Below, piece after piece: positions 59,908 through 64,000 of a stretch of 64,000 bases of DNA (the first letter of the stretch is position 1; every line of letters starts with the position of its first letter). Source of the DNA: Brevibacillus panacihumi W25 (GTDB lineage: Bacteria; Bacillota; Bacilli; Brevibacillales; Brevibacillaceae); the NCBI RefSeq assembly GCF_000503775.1, contig NZ_KI629782.1, forward strand, positions 558,001-622,000, in the 5' to 3' direction. The position numbers and the translations under genes are program-made. The notes beneath the pieces are model-generated. The model was not told the DNA's origin. It did no database searches and saw only the letters and a list, made by a program, of their open reading frames with translations.

Positions 59908-61755
59908 ATGTGTGGAATTACCGGATGGTTGGATTGGGAAAAAGACCTTTCCCAGGAGCAGCCTGTTTTGCAGAGAATGACGACGAGGCTCACTTCACGG
60001 GGGCCTGACGCGGAAGGCTATTGGTTCCATACGCATGTTGGGCTTGGGCATCGACGTCTCATCGTCGTCGATCCCGCAGGAGGACAACAGCCGATGACTT
60101 CCCTCCATCGGGAGCAGGCATGTACGATGGTCTACAACGGGGAATTGTACAATACAGAGGATCTGAGACAGGAGCTGCTCGCTTCTGGACATTCCTTTCG
60201 CTCTCATTCGGATACGGAAGTCCTGCTGCATGCCTATCTGGAATGGGGCACGGATTGTCTGAAGCGGCTTAATGGCATTTTTGCCTTTGCGATCTGGGAT
60301 GAGAGCGCCCAGCGATTGTTTCTGGCACGTGATCGCATGGGAGTCAAACCGCTATTTTACGCCCAAAGAGGCAATTCGTTCCTGTTTGCTTCTGAGCTGA
60401 AGGCATTGCTCGCCCATCCAGAGGTGAAACCGGTCCTCTCCCGGGAAGGTCTCGCGGAGGTTTTCGCTCTAAGCCCTTCGCGGACTCCAGGACACGGCGT
60501 ATTTCATAACGTCCACGAGGTGCGGCCCGGATATATGTTGACCGTGACACGGGATCGGCTCCGTCACCTTCGCTATTGGCAATTGGAAAGCCGCCCCCAT
60601 TCCGATGACCTCGATCGGACCGTACAAACGGTAAGAGAGCTGGTAACAGATGCTATACAGCGTCAATTGGTGGCCGATGTACCCGTGTCAACCTTGCTGT
60701 CTGGCGGTCTCGACTCCAGTGTCATCACGGCTGTCGCTGCTTCCAGCTTCAAGCAGCAGCAACGGGAGACGCTTTTTACCTATTCGATCGATTATGTAGA
60801 TAACGCGCGACATTTTGAATCCAACACCTTTCAGCCCGATGAAGACGCCCCCTACATTCAGAAGGTATCCGAATTTTTGGGGACGCAGCACCGAACGATC
60901 ACCTTTGATACCGAGGATCTGATCGATTCCTTGCGCACTGCCACTCTCGCTCGGGACCTGCCCGGCATGGCGGATATCGATGGCTCTTTGTATCTCTTTT
61001 GTCGGGAGATTAAAAAGGAGACAACCGTCGTTCTCTCTGGAGAGTGTGCCGACGAGGTTTTTGGCGGCTATCCCTGGTTTCATCGCGAAGAGATGCTTTT
61101 CGCAAACACATTTCCTTGGGCCCGAGCAACGAAGGAACGCGCATCCTGGCTCTCGCCCGAGTTGCGGGATTGGGTGAAGCCGGAGGAATACGCAGCGATG
61201 CGTTACCAAGAGACGTTGGCAGAGGTTCCTGTCTTGCCGGGAGAAAATCTATTGGAAGCCCGCCGCAGGGAGATGTTCTACCTCAACATCACTTGGTTTA
61301 TGAACACGCTGTTGGACCGCAAAGATCGGATGAGCATGGCAGCCAGTCTGGAAGCGCGTGTCCCTTTTTGCGATCACCGGATTGTCGAATATGTCTGGAA
61401 TATTCCCTGGGAGTTGAAAATGTACGGGAATCGGGAAAAGGGAATTCTGCGAAAAGCGATGGAGGGCTATCTCCCGGACGAGGTTTTGTACCGCAAAAAA
61501 AGCCCCTACCCTAAAACGCATAACCCCGCGTACACGGAAGCGGTCCGCACGTGGCTGCTGCAGATTCTGGATGATCCGTCCTCTCCTCTGCTGCCCTTGA
61601 TCGACGTCTCAACCATTCGGCAAATCGCGGCCATGGATGCCAAAGCATCCGGCATTCCCTTTTTTGGTCAATTGATGAGCACTCCACAACTGTTCGCGTT
61701 CCTCGCTCAGTTGGACTATTGGCTTCGGGAGTATCGTGTAACCATCCAACATTGA
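59908..61755 (+). CDS. asnB: Glutamine-hydrolysing asparagine synthetase (615 aa)
   Basis: The N-terminal amidotransferase nucleophile is Cys2 (MCGITGW), with RGPDAEGYW, ARDRMGVKPL; the C-terminal synthetase has the ATP motif SGGLDSSV near residue 265 and LSGECADEVFGGY. It makes asparagine from aspartate and glutamine. Its length is close to B. subtilis AsnO (YisO), the sporulation paralogue. The ATG at 59908 follows AAAGGA. A TGCATAGG element about 40 bases upstream resembles a sporulation -10 box, but this is not strong. Confidence 0.92.
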   Translation: MCGITGWLDWEKDLSQEQPVLQRMTTRLTSRGPDAEGYWFHTHVGLGHRRLIVVDPAGGQQPMTSLHREQACTMVYNGELYNTEDLRQELLASGHSFRSHSDTEVLLHAYLEWGTDCLKRLNGIFAFAIWDESAQRLFLARDRMGVKPLFYAQRGNSFLFASELKALLAHPEVKPVLSREGLAEVFALSPSRTPGHGVFHNVHEVRPGYMLTVTRDRLRHLRYWQLESRPHSDDLDRTVQTVRELVTDAIQRQLVADVPVSTLLSGGLDSSVITAVAASSFKQQQRETLFTYSIDYVDNARHFESNTFQPDEDAPYIQKVSEFLGTQHRTITFDTEDLIDSLRTATLARDLPGMADIDGSLYLFCREIKKETTVVLSGECADEVFGGYPWFHREEMLFANTFPWARATKERASWLSPELRDWVKPEEYAAMRYQETLAEVPVLPGENLLEARRREMFYLNITWFMNTLLDRKDRMSMAASLEARVPFCDHRIVEYVWNIPWELKMYGNREKGILRKAMEGYLPDEVLYRKKSPYPKTHNPAYTEAVRTWLLQILDDPSSPLLPLIDVSTIRQIAAMDAKASGIPFFGQLMSTPQLFAFLAQLDYWLREYRVTIQH

Positions 61756-61776
61756 GCTTGGACAAAAGAAGGACAG

Positions 61777-61816
61777 AAAAACTCCTCTCCCCGGACTTTA
61801 CGGGGGTTTGAGGAGA
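61777..61816. terminator. Terminator shared by asnB and the 62346 gene
   Basis: CTCCTC and CCCC pair with GGGG and GAGGAG in a bulged stem. On the minus strand the stem overlaps the last codons and stop of the 62346 gene and ends in TTTTTC. Confidence 0.75.
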
Positions 61817-62346
61817 TTGTTTCTGCCCTTCTGATTTTTCTTCTGTTGATTTCTCTTCTGCTGGTTTCGTGTATGTGCAGTTGCTGCACCTTGTGAACGG
61901 TAGCGCAGATCGTATTCGCAATTGGAGCGCTTCATGATGGTAAAAGAGACGGTATTCCCGGAACGAATGAACCGATAATCGACCCGGACGTTCTTGCTTC
62001 CTCCGCTCAAGACCGCTGAAATGACTTTCTGGTTCAGACTGTTCTTCTTCCATTTCAAGGATACAACCTTCATTGGAAGCGGAGGATAGATCCGATAGGG
62101 CACACACAGCTTTCCTTTTACCAGGCGTAGCCGCAGATTGCGAATCATCCTCTCCGTCAGCTTGATCCCCCAGTACCGCCGAAAAATGCGAGATATTTTT
62201 CGCTTGCTGCCATAACGTTCAGGGAGCGGCGTATAATCGACGCCATTCACGGTGTAGACAGGCTTCCCCCTTGGTGACGCGGCAATCTGTGTCCATACTT
62301 GTTCAGCCTGTTCGATAAATTGCTTGAATTGGCGCAACTGATCCAC
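61798..62346 (-). CDS. Basic protein of unknown function (182 aa), possibly IseA-related
   Basis: A basic protein with GVDYTPLPERYGSKRKISRIF near residue 36 and a long lysine/glutamine/asparagine tail (NQQKRNQQKKNQKGRN). The first part recalls the DL-endopeptidase inhibitor (IseA-type) pattern, but there is no signal peptide. The GTG at 62346 is chosen over the GTG at 62355 because the AGGAGG run ends 8 bases before it. The tail may bind nucleic acid or cell-wall polymer. Assignment is tentative. Confidence 0.6.
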   Translation of the reverse strand: MDQLRQFKQFIEQAEQVWTQIAASPRGKPVYTVNGVDYTPLPERYGSKRKISRIFRRYWGIKLTERMIRNLRLRLVKGKLCVPYRIYPPLPMKVVSLKWKKNSLNQKVISAVLSGGSKNVRVDYRFIRSGNTVSFTIMKRSNCEYDLRYRSQGAATAHTRNQQKRNQQKKNQKGRNNLLKPP

Positions 62347-62404
62347 TGTTTTCACCTCCTCCTTAAACCCTATGGAGAAAGGCTCATGCTAGTACGCCCT
62401 TTTG

Positions 62405-62851
62405 CTACCCCATTTTTTTGCCGCTTTCCTCCCAGGGGTAATTGATGGATTGAGGCTTGCGAATCAAGAGTCGCACCAGGAGATAAACGACATAGTAAAG
62501 AAGAGCGGGAGCTGCCCCGCCCCATATCCATGCCTCAATCTCGAACACGTTGAATAGTAGCAAAGCCAAAAGCATGCCAGCTAACGTATAGCATATGATG
62601 TTGACGAGGTAAAAAAGGATCGTAGAACGGCGGAAGATGCGCTTCGTGATGGTGTCAATCAAAATCGAGCAAGGTATGCCTCCAAGAACGTAAACAGGTG
62701 TTGCATAGATGAGATAGATGAACACAAGGGAAGAAAAAGACATATAGGATGTGTTCGGTTGGCGCTCTGCGATAGGTGTGTGTTGAAAATAAGCCAAAAT
62801 GCTGCAAAAAATGATCGATGAAAGAAGGGCAGACAGCAGTCTTCTCAACAT
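62405..62851 (-). CDS. Hypothetical four-helix membrane protein (148 aa)
   Basis: Four hydrophobic segments (ALLSSIIFCSILAYF; SLVFIYLIYATPVYVLGG; LFYLVNIICYTLAGMLLALL; APALLYYVVYLLVRLL) and a basic C-terminus. No catalytic motif. GGGG precedes the ATG. It lies between two terminators' worth of spacing and is probably monocistronic. No family is recognised. Confidence 0.75.
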   Translation of the reverse strand: MLRRLLSALLSSIIFCSILAYFQHTPIAERQPNTSYMSFSSLVFIYLIYATPVYVLGGIPCSILIDTITKRIFRRSTILFYLVNIICYTLAGMLLALLLFNVFEIEAWIWGGAAPALLYYVVYLLVRLLIRKPQSINYPWEESGKKMG

Positions 62852-62934
62852 ATTTATTCCCCGCTCACATTTTTAATGGTGTAGGTTTACTTCCTTCTAC
62901 CTTACGCGAATCAGGTGTTTTTTTCCAGGTAATA

Positions 62935-62978
62935 AAAAGCTGACCGCTTCCCTTTTGTGGAGGAAACGGTCAGCTTCT
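62935..62978 (-). terminator. Terminator of the surface-protein gene
   Basis: AAGCTGACCG pairs with CGGTCAGCTT around a 20-base loop, with a T-run on the minus strand. Confidence 0.85.
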
Positions 62979-62992
62979 TTACGTACGTAGTA

Positions 62993-64000
62993 CTATCGTT
63001 TCAAAACGACGATGGCGTAGACTTGCCCATCTGCTTTGGTCCACAGATCGATTTTATCGGTTTTCTTCAGATCGTCTTCATCCATGTCAGAGCCGTCGTA
63101 ATATTTCACTTTCGCATCCTCAGCCAGCTTCAGACTGGTAGAGACATCCTCGAAAAAGACGTACTTGTCACCATTGACGCGGGACTCGATGCCGATGAAT
63201 TTCACTTTCTCTTCCGCTTTTTTCCCTTGCGCGGTTGCTGCCGTCACCTCTTGGTCGCGATTCAGCGTCAATGTCGCATAGAAGAACTGATCCAGATCTT
63301 CGACCGCATCCTCTTCGCTAACATCGTATTTTTTGCCGTCCAGAACGATTTTGGCCGATGTGATCTCTCCGTTGTCCCGGCGGATCTCCACTTCTTCCAC
63401 CAGACCGCTCACCGTTTTCAGCGCTCCGGAAATCGCTTTAACCTTGCCGTCGCTGTCGAGCGTCAGTGTGTATTCCTTGTCGTTGGTAGCAGCGTTGTTG
63501 TCGATGCTGACACCAGACAGCAATTCGTACACCTTGCCGTTTACCGTGATTTTACTCCCGGATTTTTTCGTCACATAGCCTTTCACTGTCTGGCTTTCTA
63601 CTTCCAGCTCCACAATATCGTTCGTTCCCACATTGTATTTCCAGGAGACGATTCGGTAGTCATCCAGCTGATTCGCCTTGATCGTAGTGGCGGAAACACG
63701 TTTGCCATCGATCGTCAGCTTGGCTGTCGCCAGCAGGTTGTAGGTTTTCTTGTCGACTTTGATGGTTGCCAGTTTCACAGGCGGACCAGCCTGATAAGCA
63801 GTTGTGCTTCCAATCACTTTATTGCCAGCCACTTTTGTGCCCTGCTCGACTTTCTTCAGTTGACCATCCTCGTCAAAGGTCAGAATGGCGATTTTGCCGT
63901 CCTGCAATTCGTCGAGTTCGTCTACTTCCTCATCGTCCACGATCAACTCTGTGTCTCTCGTTACTTCATACTCTGCATTGCCGATCAGGATGAGATTTTC
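62993..64000 (-). CDS. Probable S-layer or surface protein, C-terminal 335 residues (5' end beyond window)
   Basis: The frame continues to the window edge (ENLILIGNAEYEVTRDTE upstream of the first Met-like codon) and has no start here. The visible part is a series of beta-strand repeats with Lys/Asp-rich, Thr/Val-rich units such as KVYELLSGVSIDNNAATNDK and VEEVEIRRDNGEITSAKIVL, typical of secreted surface or S-layer-like proteins of Bacillales. No SLH motif is visible in this part. It ends in YAIVVLKR. Confidence 0.7.
   Translation of the reverse strand, partial: ENLILIGNAEYEVTRDTELIVDDEEVDELDELQDGKIAILTFDEDGQLKKVEQGTKVAGNKVIGSTTAYQAGPPVKLATIKVDKKTYNLLATAKLTIDGKRVSATTIKANQLDDYRIVSWKYNVGTNDIVELEVESQTVKGYVTKKSGSKITVNGKVYELLSGVSIDNNAATNDKEYTLTLDSDGKVKAISGALKTVSGLVEEVEIRRDNGEITSAKIVLDGKKYDVSEEDAVEDLDQFFYATLTLNRDQEVTAATAQGKKAEEKVKFIGIESRVNGDKYVFFEDVSTSLKLAEDAKVKYYDGSDMDEDDLKKTDKIDLWTKADGQVYAIVVLKR

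Noticed and set aside
1-64000. rRNA, tRNA, CRISPR arrays, insertion sequences and prophage genes
   Set aside because: No conserved rRNA or tRNA sequence (such as GGTTCGAATCC arms), no regularly spaced repeats and no transposase or phage protein were seen. I could not run tRNA or CRISPR finders.

Overview
The window looks like chromosome of an endospore-forming Gram-positive bacterium of the Bacillales, most like Brevibacillus or a close relative in the Paenibacillaceae. The reasons are spore and sporulation genes (a SleB-type cortex hydrolase tail, sda, a SpoVIF-like gene, two YjcZ-type miniproteins), Bacillus-lineage families (YlaN, YneK, PatB, RocD/RocR, YitJ, LytS/LytT), strong AGGAGG ribosome-binding sites with frequent TTG and GTG starts, and moderately high G+C. 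No rRNA, tRNA, CRISPR array, insertion sequence or prophage was recognised. Genus placement is inference.

Layout. 1-5.5 kb: cortex hydrolase tail, zinc-ribbon protein, CAX exchanger, NSS transporter, ylaN, patB and an unknown gene. 5.5-8.8 kb: sda with a cluster of DnaA-box-like sites, then divergent rocD and rocR sharing a sigma-54 promoter and palindromes. 8.8-16.5 kb: MFS/LysR pair, PAP2 and DUF188 genes, a non-secreted subtilase, sporulation miniproteins, a YczE-like protein and rnz. 16.6-22.4 kb: SsuABC-like importer, CDF metal efflux, a TPR protein and yneK, followed by a GC-rich hairpin region. 22.8-27.9 kb: adhP with a consensus sigma-54 promoter, divergent from an iron alcohol dehydrogenase, a histidine kinase and an NtrC-type regulator. 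28-32.8 kb: benzoate-type transporter, DUF502, rhodanese, then an AT-richer patch with a streptothricin-acetyltransferase-like gene, a possible gene remnant and a hydrolase. 32.8-39.2 kb: a second hydrolase, MFS, prfC, M32 carboxypeptidase and a Mug-type glycosylase. 39.2-44.9 kb: yitJ and metH under a SAM-I riboswitch. 45-51.2 kb: second YjcZ miniprotein, T-box-controlled argS, endonuclease IV, a YtkA-like lipoprotein and a tandem universal stress protein. 51.2-59.8 kb: degenerate HD-GYP protein, two DUF485 plus sodium:solute symporter pairs and LytS/LytT. 59.9-64 kb: asparagine synthetase, two unknown genes and the C-terminal part of a probable surface protein.

How the parts work together. 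Most of the window is ordinary metabolism and stress physiology, but the intergenic DNA is rich in regulatory signals: two sigma-54 promoters beside their probable enhancer-binding activators, a SAM-I riboswitch, an arginyl T-box, a LytTR-type 21-bp direct repeat with a CcpA cre site before a carboxylate-symporter operon, a CsoR-like site, and DnaA boxes before sda. The best candidates for something little described are the alcohol dehydrogenase/two-component locus at 22.8-27.9 kb, the LytST/double DUF485-symporter locus at 52.8-59.8 kb, the paired YjcZ genes, and the structured element at 22.56-22.64 kb.
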